Below, one piece after another: positions 26,507 to 34,938 of a DNA stretch of 64,000 bases; position 1 is the stretch's first letter, and every line of letters begins with the position of its first letter. The stretch covers positions 4,542,501 through 4,606,500 of the forward strand of contig QLII01000001.1 in the NCBI GenBank assembly GCA_003259005.1, given 5' to 3'. The DNA is from Spirosoma telluris. GTDB lineage: Bacteria > Bacteroidota > Bacteroidia > Cytophagales > Spirosomataceae. The translations under genes and the position numbers were made by a program. The notes beneath the pieces are model-generated. The model searched no databases. It was not told where the DNA came from and was given only the letters and a program-made list of their open reading frames with translations.

Positions 26507-26881
26507 CTAGTTAATCTCCACTAACTTCCCGTTCGACTGGCCTAGCTCACGACCCCATTTAGCAACCGCATCCAAAACGGGCAGGAGCGACAGCCCAAAC
26601 TCAGTCAACGAATACTCAACCTTTAGCGGTGGCTTATCGGTAAATACCTCCCGCCGGATCAGGCCATCCTCTTCCAACTGTTTGAGCTGAATACTAAGCA
26701 TTCGCTCAGTCATCTGGGGAATGAGTTTCCGGAGTTCACCAAAGCGTTTTTTGTCATTTCGTAAATACCAGAGCACAACGGTTTTCCATTTACCACCGAT
26801 GTAATCCATCGTGATGTCCATCGCGCAATGGTAACGCTTCCCATTCATTTCTACGGCAACTTCCTGATCGTTTAGTTTCAT
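26507..26881 (-). CDS. HxlR family transcriptional regulator
   Basis: Winged-helix DNA-binding protein. The start at 26881 (MKLNDQEVAVEMNGKRYHC) gives 124 residues. The HxlR core is clear: DYIGGKWKTVVLWYLRNDKK, FGELRKLIPQMTERMLSIQL and YSLTEFGLSLLPVL. The cysteine in YHCAMDI matches the thiol-sensing position seen in redox-responsive members, so it may respond to electrophiles or oxidants (inference). It is divergent from the NADP oxidoreductase gene with a palindrome between, so it probably controls that gene and itself. Confidence 0.92.
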   Translation of the reverse strand: MKLNDQEVAVEMNGKRYHCAMDITMDYIGGKWKTVVLWYLRNDKKRFGELRKLIPQMTERMLSIQLKQLEEDGLIRREVFTDKPPLKVEYSLTEFGLSLLPVLDAVAKWGRELGQSNGKLVEIN

Positions 26882-26976
26882 ATTCTCTACGCTACCATCT
26901 GGTCTATCACCCGAACGAATTAAAAAATTCGGTACTACCATTTTTGATAGTTATTGCGAAGATAAAAAGCTATAAA

Positions 26977-26984
26977 TAAGTTTG
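26977..26984 (+). promoter_or_regulatory. -7 element of the oxidoreductase promoter
   Basis: TAAGTTTG matches TAnnTTTG and lies 36 bases before the ATG at 27021. The adjacent palindrome begins three bases later, covering the expected start of transcription. Confidence 0.65.
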
Positions 26985-26986
26985 CA

Positions 26987-27003
26987 ACTATAAATTTTAT
27001 AGT
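26987..27003. promoter_or_regulatory. Probable HxlR operator
   Basis: ACTATAAATTTTATAGT is a palindrome with two perfect 8-base halves around one central base. It lies in the HxlR/oxidoreductase intergenic region directly after the -7 element. ACTAT..ATAGT resembles HxlR/YodB-type operators. Binding is inferred. Confidence 0.65.
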
Positions 27004-27020
27004 ACAAATCAAGCTCAGAT

Positions 27021-27724
27021 ATGGCACAGAAAATCGCCGTTTTAGGAACCGGTATCGTTGGGCAAACCTTTGCCGAACGATTAACCGCTTTAGGCTACAG
27101 CGTTACGATAGGCACCCGCAACGTAGCCGATACATTGGCAAAAACAGCACCGGGGCCGTATGGAAATCCCCCGTTTAGTGACTGGTTGAAAGCAAATGAA
27201 AGCATTAGCCTGGCCACCTTTGCCGAAGCCGCTCAGGAAGCATCGGTTTTGTTTAATTGCACAAAGGGCGACGCGTCTATTGAGGTATTGGCTCTGGCTG
27301 GAGTGGAAAATCTGTCAGGGAAATTACTGATCGACATGGCCAATCCACTCGACTTTTCGAATGGGTTTCCGCCCTCCCTGTCGGTTTGCAACACCAATTC
27401 GTTAGCTGAAGAAATTCAACGGGCTTTCCCTACCCTAAACGTTGTGAAAACATTGAACACCATGAATGCCAGCCTCATGGTGAACCCAACGTTGCTATCC
27501 GGCGAACACACCGTTTTTGTTAGTGGCAATAGCAGCCAGGCCAAAGAGGAAGCCATCGAATTTTTAAAAGCGTTTGGCTGGAAACAGGCCAGCATCATCG
27601 ACCTGGGGATCTGACTACCGCCCGCGCAACCGAAATGCTATTACCCATCTGGGTGCGACTTTATAGTGTGCTTAAAACCCCTGTATTCAACTTTCACATC
27701 AACACCGGTCAACCAGCCCAGTAA
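27021..27724 (+). CDS. NADP-binding oxidoreductase, F420-dependent-NADP-reductase-like (one frameshift)
   Basis: Rossmann-fold protein with IAVLGTGIVGQTFAERL at the N-terminus and the segment IGTRNVADTLAKT. The LLIDMANPLDFSNGFPPSL and VVKTLNTMNASLMVNP motifs are typical of this family. The open frame stops at 27614 after IIDLGI. One more G in the GGGG run at 27605-27608 gives DLGDLTTARATEMLLPIW and a natural C-terminus ending at 27724, about 234 residues. Probably regulated by the divergent HxlR protein. Confidence 0.87.
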
Positions 27725-27740
27725 CCAGTACTTTACCAAA

Positions 27741-27818
27741 ATAGATTCTGTTGTTTCTGTTGATCCTTTGAATTCTTTTGGTCCTTGATTATCAACAGAA
27801 TCTTTAGAATCTAAATTG
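27741..27818. repeat. GATTCT-family palindromic repeat, copy 2
   Basis: TAGATTCTGTTG on the left faces AACAGAATCTTTAGAATCTA on the right, with TTGATTATCAA in the loop as in copy 1. Confidence 0.75.
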
Positions 27819-28026
27819 GACTAGCCTCTACAGGCCCTTCATACTACGCCCTCACTGGCCATCAGTTCAACTACTGGTGGCTTTTTTTATTGTCGAGCCA
27901 ACCATATATCAAGCGGGTTCTACCGGTTTTCGCCGGGTTGCCTCCATTTATCAACCCGGCTAAATCAAGGCCAAGGGCCGTATTAATTTTATCATACATT
28001 CGTAATCACAACAACAAAATACGGGC

Positions 28027-28170
28027 ATGGAGAGGGGTGAGAATTTTACCAAACTGGGCTTATCGAAGCCGCTTAAAGAAGGGTTAAGGCGATTTCTGGA
28101 ACAACGTTTTGACTGGATTGCGTTACTGGCAATCACGCTGATTATTCTATTTATTCTGGTCGTTTTTTAA
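28027..28170 (+). CDS. Small single-span membrane protein, 47 residues
   Basis: Frame MERGENFTKLGLSKPLKE... ends in one strong hydrophobic helix (WIALLAITLIILFILVVF). It ends 21 bases before the next gene on the same strand, so it probably opens the envelope-protein array. Coding status is inferred from the amphipathic-then-membrane layout and the spacing. No family recognised. Confidence 0.55.
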   Translation: MERGENFTKLGLSKPLKEGLRRFLEQRFDWIALLAITLIILFILVVF

Positions 28171-28191
28171 CGTTTACCAACCCCTCATCGC

Positions 28192-29043
28192 ATGAATCAG
28201 GACACGCTTTTTCAGGGTATTATTTTCGGGGGAATCTACGGTGTCAGTTTCTTCATCGTTTATCTATTCGCCCGGCAGAAATCACCCGCATCGGCTCTGC
28301 AATTCACCGTAGGTAGCTGGATCGGCCTGATGGCCTTCGTACTCATTGGTGATGGCCCCACGTCCTGCGTGTTCTTTGTAGTCATCTTCTTTGCCTCTTT
28401 TTTCGTCTTCCGCACGAAAGCAACCGGTAGCCTGAAGGATTTTTTTACCGCCAATAAAATTTACAAGGCAACCACCGTTCCAGAGCAGGTTTCCAACCTC
28501 CTGGGCACTCAGTATTACTCCTGTGCCGAGCTGACGCTGACCAATCCATCAGGCGAAACTATTCAGGCAAACTGGTGGCAGGGCAGGGCATCGTCTATAG
28601 TCAAAGCCGGGAGTGTTTATGTTAATTCCTATTCCTATTATCTGGCCATTTCGTTCGCCCCCAATACCATTAGCGAGGCATTCAAACAGGCTGCCCGTGC
28701 CAAAATGGATACGTCAGGGTTTACCTTTCGGCAGAAATTTAAGCGCTGGTTTGTACTGGATACCAAGACTCCTGTCCGGATTACTGAAACAGAGGATGGT
28801 AGTTTCGTGATTATCTGGCAGACATATCACGACGTCGAACGCTTCAGGCACTATATCGACTGGCTCAAGGCAAATCTGTTCGACACGACGCCCGTTGAGG
28901 TTGTCAAGAAGCCTTTAGAGGAGGAAAGTACGTCCATTCTACAACCTGAAGTCGTTACACGTCCAGCTATTCCAACCAGCAGACACCAGCATGAACAGGC
29001 ATTGGGCCTGGCTCCGAACGTATCCGTACATAGCCGTCGATAA
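28192..29043 (+). CDS. Uncharacterised membrane protein
   Basis: 283 residues. The N-terminal third has about three transmembrane helices (IIFGGIYGVSFFIVYLFA, FTVGSWIGLMAFVLIG, SCVFFVVIFFASFFVF). The remainder is soluble, with a mixed alpha/beta look (YYSCAELTLTNPSGETIQAN) and a charged tail. No catalytic motif is visible. It leads the one-strand array, followed 11 bases later by a lipoprotein gene. Confidence 0.75.
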   Translation: MNQDTLFQGIIFGGIYGVSFFIVYLFARQKSPASALQFTVGSWIGLMAFVLIGDGPTSCVFFVVIFFASFFVFRTKATGSLKDFFTANKIYKATTVPEQVSNLLGTQYYSCAELTLTNPSGETIQANWWQGRASSIVKAGSVYVNSYSYYLAISFAPNTISEAFKQAARAKMDTSGFTFRQKFKRWFVLDTKTPVRITETEDGSFVIIWQTYHDVERFRHYIDWLKANLFDTTPVEVVKKPLEEESTSILQPEVVTRPAIPTSRHQHEQALGLAPNVSVHSRR

Positions 29044-29054
29044 TTCCAAAAATC

Positions 29055-29911
29055 ATGAATTTCCTGGTCAAAAAAGTAGTAGGTCCGTTTGCTTCAGTAG
29101 CCATTACGCTTATTGGTCTACTGGTACTAGGTTGTGGACCCAGTTCACGACGGGGCTACCGGATTGAAAAAGGCGAAGTGGTTATCTATACAGGCTGGCC
29201 CGCTTCCCGTTCCATCATCGGAGAAGCGGATGCCGATTCGTTTACGGCAATCAATGACGAATACGGTAAAGACAAAACCCATGTGTTCTACATCGGAAAA
29301 ATCATTCCCAACGCCGACCCAGCCACGTTTGAGTATCTGTCGGGCGCTTATTCAAGAGACAAAAACAATGGCTATTCCCGCGATAAATTAATCAGCACCG
29401 ACGGCCCCCATGTCAAGGTCGTTCCCAACATAAATGATACTCCTACGAATGTAACGGCCGAAGGTGCTCCCTATGTTCGCGATAGGTATCGGGTTTACAA
29501 AGACACGTTTATCATTGAAGGGGCTGACCCAGCTTCGTTTGTTTTCGTACCGATGTTCAACGGTAATTACCTGACGCACGATAACCGACGTGTCTATTTT
29601 CAGGACAGGCCGATAGAGGGAGCTGATGGGGTACATTCCGAAAAGTGTCGGACTTTAATTTCTGCGATAAACACAGTGCCTGGGGCCTGGTACTGGGTAA
29701 GGATAGTTACTGGAGCCCGATTAAGAATGTTGACGTCGACAATTTCTCTGGTGCCGGACAATACTATGCTAAAGACAAACAACGGGTCTATTTCAGCGAC
29801 CACGTTGTGAAAGGTGCTGATCCAGTCACGTTTAAAGAAACAACTTACCTACAGGCTAAAGACAAAAATAGAACCTACTCATCAGGATTCGGCGCTACCA
29901 ATCAGAACTAA
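29055..29911 (+). CDS. DKNYY-repeat lipoprotein (one frameshift)
   Basis: Lipoprotein signal with lipobox LLVLGCG. The mature part carries DKNYY-type repeats: units such as EYGKDKTHVFYIGKIIPNAD, RYRVYKDTFIIEGADPASF and KDKQRVYFSDHVVKGADPVT. The family is secreted and of unknown function. The frame runs into noise after RPIEGADG, and the proper continuation TFRKVSDFNFCDKHSAWGLV lies in the next frame. One extra base at the GGGG run 29628-29631 repairs it into about 285 residues. The downstream TPM gene starts 6 bases later. Confidence 0.82.
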
Positions 29912-29917
29912 CCCTCT

Positions 29918-31457
29918 ATGAATCAGAAAATTACACAACTAGCCATTCTGCTCTTTCTGCTTGTTTGTGGAGGACTAGTACCAGCTATTGCCCAGACCTA
30001 TACGCTCGAAACTATACCTAATCCGAAGCAGAGTCAGAGTTCGCACTACGTCAGCAATCCCGATCACATTCTATCGAATGCAGCTGTAAGTCAGCTCGAT
30101 GCGATGCTGGGAAAGCTGGAAGATTCGACTACGGCTCAGGTAGCGGTCGTGTGCGTGAACTCGATTGGCGAGAGCGTCCCTAAAGACTTTGCAACGGCCC
30201 TGTTTCGGAAATGGGGACTGGGTTATCAGAAGAAAAATAATGGCTTACTGATTCTGTTAGTAAAAGATCAGCACCGAATCGAAATGGAAACGGGTTATGG
30301 CTTAGAGGGTATCTTACCTGATGCCATCTGCAAACGGATTCAGGCCGAAAACATAGTCCCATTGGCTAAAATCGGGGATTTCGACGGTGCCATGATTGCG
30401 GGTGTTCAGTCAGTTATCAACCGACTTAGTACGCCAGAAGCCACCAACGAAGTGCATGACGATTCGAAAGCAAAGGCCGACCGACAAAGTAAACCGCTCG
30501 AAGATGGTGCACTTTGGCTCTTTTTTGCCCTCTTAACCCCAGCCATGTTGGTACTCAGGCTGATTATATTCTTCCTCAGAAAACAGAATCCCATTGCTGA
30601 CAAAATCGAAATCACGATTGCCCAATCGAAACAGCGAGTCCTTTGGGCCGTTCTGATGTATGTCGTCATGCCATCAGCCGTAGGGCTCATGGTTGTCCAG
30701 CTCCGGCAGGACCACTGGCTGCATAGCTGGCAAATCCTCCTCGTTTTCTACGCCGTTCCAGGACTGGTTCTGTGGGATGCCCGACGACGTCGCATCAAGA
30801 CATTCTACCAGCTTTTCGGCACCATGACTGAGTCAGACCGTTATGTGCGTTACCGGGCCGCCCATCTCAACGGTCTCGGCAATATCCTGTTATACCCCAT
30901 CCCCTTCTGGTGGCTGAAACGGGAAGATGAAAAAGCGCTCTACGCCATTCGCAATGCAGCCCGAAATTCGCCGGAAGGCTACCCACTTACCAAAGTACCG
31001 GTAACGCACAGAGATGCCTTTTTGACTGATTATCAGCGAACTGAACAAGGCCTGTGTACAGTAGACTACGATGTCTGGCGGAATGAAGCCCATGCGAGTA
31101 CGGAGACGATTGGCTACGAAAACATAAACAATACCGCGTACGCTCGTTGCTCCAAGTGCGGATCAAAAGCGACGTATTTAGTCAAAAATCGAGTTGTCAA
31201 AGAAGCAACAAATGAGCGCGAAGGCCGGGGAGCCCATGAGTATGCCTGCAAAGCCTGTGGCCATCATCACGAAACACAATATACCATTGCCATAGCCCAG
31301 CGGAGTACGCCATCGTCGAACGCAACCACATCAACGACTTATTCTTCGTCGGGTAGTAGCAGCAGTAGTTCATGGAGCGGATCATCAGATAGTTCATCAA
31401 GTAGCAGCAGTTGGGGGGCGGTAGTTCGGGGGCGGTGGCGCGGGTAGTAGCTGGTAG
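29918..31457 (+). CDS. TPM domain membrane protein with zinc ribbon and Ser/Gly tail (two frameshifts at the end)
   Basis: Signal peptide (AILLFLLVCGGLVPAIAQ), then a TPM (YgcG) domain with LSNAAVSQLDAMLGKLEDST, RIEMETGYGLEGILPD and FDGAMIAGVQSVI. Two or three transmembrane helices follow, then a zinc-ribbon-like module (CSKCGSKATY and YACKACGHHHE) and a serine-rich tail. The open frame stops at 31447 in WGAVVRGRWRG. Adding one G in the six-G run at 31413-31418 and one in the five-G run at 31428-31432 gives the expected glycine/serine end (GGGSSGGGGAGSSW) with a stop at 31457, six bases before the next gene. Confidence 0.88.
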
Positions 31458-31462
31458 TACTT

Positions 31463-31723
31463 ATGTGCATCAAAAAATACCTCGAAAATCGCCAGTTGGA
31501 AAAACGAATCCGACGGCTGACTGAAGCAGAACGGCAGGCTATTCTAAAGGCATCGCCCTTAGAAGCAGGGCTTTTTCAGGGCGAAGGGTTTCATGTTTTC
31601 CTGAAAAGTGAGCCCGATTTCGAAAAAGCCTATGTAGATAGCCTGGGAGAGATTTCGGCGCAGGCTGCCGAAGACTGGATCATTCGCCACTATCTGCTGC
31701 CCGAGACGAAGGAGAAGCAGTAA
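31463..31723 (+). CDS. Small uncharacterised protein, paralogue A
   Basis: 86 residues, charged and helical, no signal peptide. It shares TEAERQAIL, SPLE, QGxGF and AEDWIIRxYLL with the protein at 31830-32090, so the two are tandem duplicates. Family not recognised. A palindrome separates them. Confidence 0.7.
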   Translation: MCIKKYLENRQLEKRIRRLTEAERQAILKASPLEAGLFQGEGFHVFLKSEPDFEKAYVDSLGEISAQAAEDWIIRHYLLPETKEKQ

Positions 31724-31740
31724 ATCATTTATGAGAATGT

Positions 31741-31811
31741 TAAACACAGAGCCACAGAGTTTTAATTAGCAAGTACACTATGGCTTTGGGTTCTCTGTGG
31801 CTCTGTGTTTA
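31741..31811. repeat. Palindromic repeat, CACAGAGCCACAGAG type
   Basis: TAAACACAGAGCCACAGAG (31741-31759) pairs perfectly with its complement at 31793-31811 around a 33-base loop. It lies exactly between the two duplicated genes. Confidence 0.85.
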
Positions 31812-31829
31812 AAAAATTGAACCAACGTA

Positions 31830-32090
31830 ATGTGTTTCAGGAAATACCGCCAAAAAGGTCGAGTGGAAAAGCGGCTTAAGCAATTGACGGAAGCGGAGCG
31901 ACAGGCTATTTTGGAAGAATCGCCATTAGAGGTTTTCTGGGCACAGGGAACGGGTTTTGCCATTCTCAAAAAAGATGAACCCGACTCAGTCAAATCCTAC
32001 GTGCATGGGATAGACGAGATGGATGGACGGGTTGCCGAAGACTGGATTATCAGACAATACCTGCTGGCTAACGATGAAAACCGCAACTAA
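31830..32090 (+). CDS. Small uncharacterised protein, paralogue B
   Basis: 86 residues, homologous over its full length to the product of 31463-31723. Its last 17 bases overlap the start of the propeller-like gene at 32074, suggesting translational coupling. Function unknown. Confidence 0.7.
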   Translation: MCFRKYRQKGRVEKRLKQLTEAERQAILEESPLEVFWAQGTGFAILKKDEPDSVKSYVHGIDEMDGRVAEDWIIRQYLLANDENRN

Positions 32091-33255
32091 GGTGTTTATA
32101 GGATTTATAGCATTGGGAGCCGTACTGGGCAGTATTATGAGCTTTTTTGGGGGACGTAACGCCGGGAAGAACAGCTATTTTGCCGCCAATGCACCCGTCA
32201 AAGCCATCAAGTTCCCCCTACCCTTTCCAACTGACTTGCTCTATCAGGCTTCGCCAGACTCGACAGTGTTACTTGGCGTGCTTAAACATGAACCCGGCCT
32301 GTTTGACATTAGCGCATTTGATCGGGCAACAGCGAAGAAATTATGGCAGTTGCCATTTGTGGGGAACATAGTAGGTCAAACCAGCGAGCAGGTGCTGGTG
32401 TATGAAGCAAAGACTTCGACGGTTCATTTTGTAAATCCCCGAACCGGCCAAATTACGCGTCAGGTTTCGCCCGAACCCGCTCCGCTGACGAGTCCGTCGA
32501 GCCTCTACGTGGGTATGGCGTTTACCGATGATCTGTATTTAACCACTAAGCCGCTTTATCAGGATGTCATTGTAAACGGCAAGGTGGACGATTCCTGGAA
32601 AATCGGCATTACCGCCAAAACATGGGAAGGGAACAGGACAGCCTGGTTTTTACCACCAGCCAAACAAATCGTAATCATTGACTATCAACCCATTGTAGCA
32701 GGCAATAAGGTATTAGTAATCAATACAGAACAAAAAATTGGCGAGGGCCATTCCTACCAGATCATCTCACTAAAAACGGGCGAAGAGTTGCACCAGAGCG
32801 TTACGGATGGAACCTACTATCCTCTTAGCCAGGCTCTCTTCGTTGAACGAACTCTCACCTTTGTCCGGCGGCTCGATCCATTCACCCAGCGGGAAATCTG
32901 GCGACTCGATGGCAGCTTCTCCTTTGGCCAATTGTGGCAATTCGGCAATCAGCTTTCTATCCTTTCCCGCCATTCCGATGGCAGGCGCAATACGATGCGT
33001 ATAGTCAATAGCGTTAGTGGCCAGTTGCTCACACAATTCGATTTACCGTTTTTCAACGAAACATCCATCACAGGCGCTTACCTAACCCATGAACATCAAG
33101 TCTTTCTGCATTTCAGGCAACTAAATTTCAGCGATCCCGGCACGCTCCTGTATGACTACTGGGTTCGGTATGATCCGCAAACTCAGAAAGCCCTGTGGCG
33201 CACCGACTTTCACAGTGAATCAATCAGCAGTTTACTTCCTTTTATCACTCTTTAA
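32074..33255 (+). CDS. Membrane-anchored PQQ-like beta-propeller protein, uncharacterised
   Basis: The start at 32074 (MKTATKVFIGFIALGAVLGS) gives one N-terminal membrane anchor and 393 residues; the longer frame from 32023 is rejected. The rest has repeated strands with Trp and Asp, such as AFDRATAKKLWQLPF, VNPRTGQITRQVS, RLDPFTQREIWRLDGSF and YDPQTQKALWRTDF, which look like PQQ-type propeller blades. Likely faces the periplasm. No enzyme motif seen. Confidence 0.72.
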   Translation: MKTATKVFIGFIALGAVLGSIMSFFGGRNAGKNSYFAANAPVKAIKFPLPFPTDLLYQASPDSTVLLGVLKHEPGLFDISAFDRATAKKLWQLPFVGNIVGQTSEQVLVYEAKTSTVHFVNPRTGQITRQVSPEPAPLTSPSSLYVGMAFTDDLYLTTKPLYQDVIVNGKVDDSWKIGITAKTWEGNRTAWFLPPAKQIVIIDYQPIVAGNKVLVINTEQKIGEGHSYQIISLKTGEELHQSVTDGTYYPLSQALFVERTLTFVRRLDPFTQREIWRLDGSFSFGQLWQFGNQLSILSRHSDGRRNTMRIVNSVSGQLLTQFDLPFFNETSITGAYLTHEHQVFLHFRQLNFSDPGTLLYDYWVRYDPQTQKALWRTDFHSESISSLLPFITL

Positions 33256-33267
33256 TCAAATCAATCC

Positions 33268-33915
33268 ATGAAAACCATTCTATTCGGCCTGAGCAGCGTG
33301 CTCGGCCTATTCACGACCCCGGCAGCAGCGCCCAACTCAGCGCAGGACCTAAAAAACTATCTGACCATTCGCGAGCAGGTCAAAGCGATGGATATAACGG
33401 CTCTGAAGAAAATAGCAACCAGCCCCGACGAGAAAACGGTAAAGAAAGGGCTTGCAACCTATTACACCTTTATAAAAGCCCCCTTGCCAGAGAACAATCC
33501 GGCGGCCGGAAAAGCGGCTGTCGATGCCCTCGAAGCCTCAGCGAATACCTATATGGACCCGATTGCCTATGTAAAACTAGCCATCGTTTACGCACAGGAT
33601 AATCCCTCATTCAACATTAAACAGGATCGTACAAAATCGCTGAAATACTTGTCTATTGCGTGGGAAATTGCTGATTTGTCAGACAGGGCGACGGGCGACA
33701 ATGCCTTACTAACACTCATTGTCAACAATAGCCTGGGTCTTGGCGATGGCTTTTATGCAGACAATACGAACGGGAAGTTTGCCATGAAAAAAGCCCTCGA
33801 TACCATCCGACCTGAGGTTCTGGCTGCCCGTGGCCGATTCAAGAAACTGTATAACCTAACGGTAAAAGATGAGGCTGTGGGATCTACGAACGTTGAACGG
33901 CATTACGGCGGATAA
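33268..33915 (+). CDS. Uncharacterised secreted helical protein
   Basis: 215 residues with a short signal peptide (ILFGLSSVLGLFTTPAAA). The mature part is mostly helical and contains AYVKLAIVYAQDNPS and KSLKYLSIAWEIADL, resembling a solvent-exposed repeat scaffold. No motif recognised. It follows the propeller gene after 12 bases. Confidence 0.7.
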   Translation: MKTILFGLSSVLGLFTTPAAAPNSAQDLKNYLTIREQVKAMDITALKKIATSPDEKTVKKGLATYYTFIKAPLPENNPAAGKAAVDALEASANTYMDPIAYVKLAIVYAQDNPSFNIKQDRTKSLKYLSIAWEIADLSDRATGDNALLTLIVNNSLGLGDGFYADNTNGKFAMKKALDTIRPEVLAARGRFKKLYNLTVKDEAVGSTNVERHYGG

Positions 33916-34015
33916 GATCAGCGAAATCACTAACCACTTTTAGGGTCGTTCCCACCATCTATAAAGTCAAATCCGCCCCGCATAGAGTTGCCATCCACGG
34001 ACCTTGTAGCCGTAT

Positions 34016-34101
34016 TAAGTTTGATCTGTCAAACAAATCATAGAACGCTGATTTTTATGATGGTTATGAGAAATTATGATTTCATAGGTCATAAAAATCA
34101 G
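34016..34101 (+). promoter_or_regulatory. -7 element followed by a 13-bp palindrome
   Basis: TAAGTTTG (34016-34023) matches TAnnTTTG. CTGATTTTTATGA (34048-34060) pairs perfectly with TCATAAAAATCAG (34089-34101). The palindrome lies in the leader of the gene at 34133 and may be an interspersed repeat or a regulatory structure. Confidence 0.45.
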
Positions 34102-34132
34102 TGGGTTATTCACGCTTAAACTACTCAAATCA

Positions 34133-34630
34133 ATGGAACCAATTAAAAATCCTGCCCCAGCCAGACCCGAAGACGTAAAAGCCGCGCTTGCCAATGAGCA
34201 ATTCAACCGCGTTCATACGATGATTCAATGTTACGTTGAATCGATTGGACTGACCAAAGACCAGACCTACGGTGCTAAAAACAACAACTGGCTTTGGAAG
34301 AATGGCTCCGCAACGATTGAGGTATACATTCAGACCATTACGTTTGAAAGTGGAACCCGACGGGATTACCTCCGCATTTTCTCACCCCTGCTAGAAGTAC
34401 CCGCCAACAATCTGCTGGGCTTCTATCGCCATCTACTCGAACTCAACGACTTACGACTGGGCGTAAAGTTATGCATTGCCCCAAATACCCAAACTGTGTA
34501 TGCTACCTACGAACGCGACATTCGGGGAATGGACTACCAGGAACTAACGACCTGCATTCGTGATCTGGAACTTTGGGCCGATGAATTGGACGATCAACTG
34601 AAAATACAGTTCCCCAACTGGTCGAATTGA
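34133..34630 (+). CDS. YbjN-domain / secretion-chaperone-like protein
   Basis: 165 residues, cytoplasmic. ATIEVYIQTITFESGTRRDY, LRIFSPLLEVPANNLLGFYR and LLELNDLRLGVKLCI follow the alpha/beta pattern of YbjN and type III secretion chaperone-like folds. These are small adaptor-type proteins. The call rests on this pattern and is moderately sure. Located inside the envelope-protein array. Confidence 0.65.
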   Translation: MEPIKNPAPARPEDVKAALANEQFNRVHTMIQCYVESIGLTKDQTYGAKNNNWLWKNGSATIEVYIQTITFESGTRRDYLRIFSPLLEVPANNLLGFYRHLLELNDLRLGVKLCIAPNTQTVYATYERDIRGMDYQELTTCIRDLELWADELDDQLKIQFPNWSN

Positions 34631-34658
34631 GGATTGGCGTATAACTATGTAAGTAGGC

Positions 34659-34782
34659 AAATTTAGATTCTGATTGATTCTGTGGATTCTATTGATTCTG
34701 TAGATTCTTTGCCCCTATAGCATCAAGGCGCTGTTTTTCAATACAATAGAATCAATCTGAATCTACAGAATCAATAGAATCT
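34659..34782. repeat. GATTCT-family palindromic repeat, copy 3
   Basis: A long copy. The left arm repeats GATTCT five times (TAGATTCTGATTGATTCTG and on to 34708). The right arm (34745-34782) repeats AGAATCAAT and AGAATCTG. Confidence 0.85.
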
Positions 34783-34805
34783 GTTTACTCTAATTCTGCT
34801 CATCC

Positions 34806-34928
34806 ATGAAATTGCTACTCACTATTTACCGAATCCTGGTAGCAATTTTCGCGCTTGGCTGGTGGCTAACGGCGCTTTTGGCAGCTTATGGCGCATGGCT
34901 TTATTTCTCAGGCAACGGTCGTCCGTAA
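34806..34928 (+). CDS. Small membrane protein, 40 residues
   Basis: MKLLLTIYRILVAIFALGWW opens one or two hydrophobic helices, ending YFSGNGRP. It stops 10 bases before the lipoprotein gene at 34939. Short, but codon use and spacing look genuine. No family recognised. Confidence 0.5.
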   Translation: MKLLLTIYRILVAIFALGWWLTALLAAYGAWLYFSGNGRP

Positions 34929-34938
34929 AAACCCAACC

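Noticed and set aside
27890..28087. 65-codon frame starting MSSQPYIKRV
   Set aside because: Composition is unlike a real protein, and it overlaps the better supported small membrane protein at 28027.
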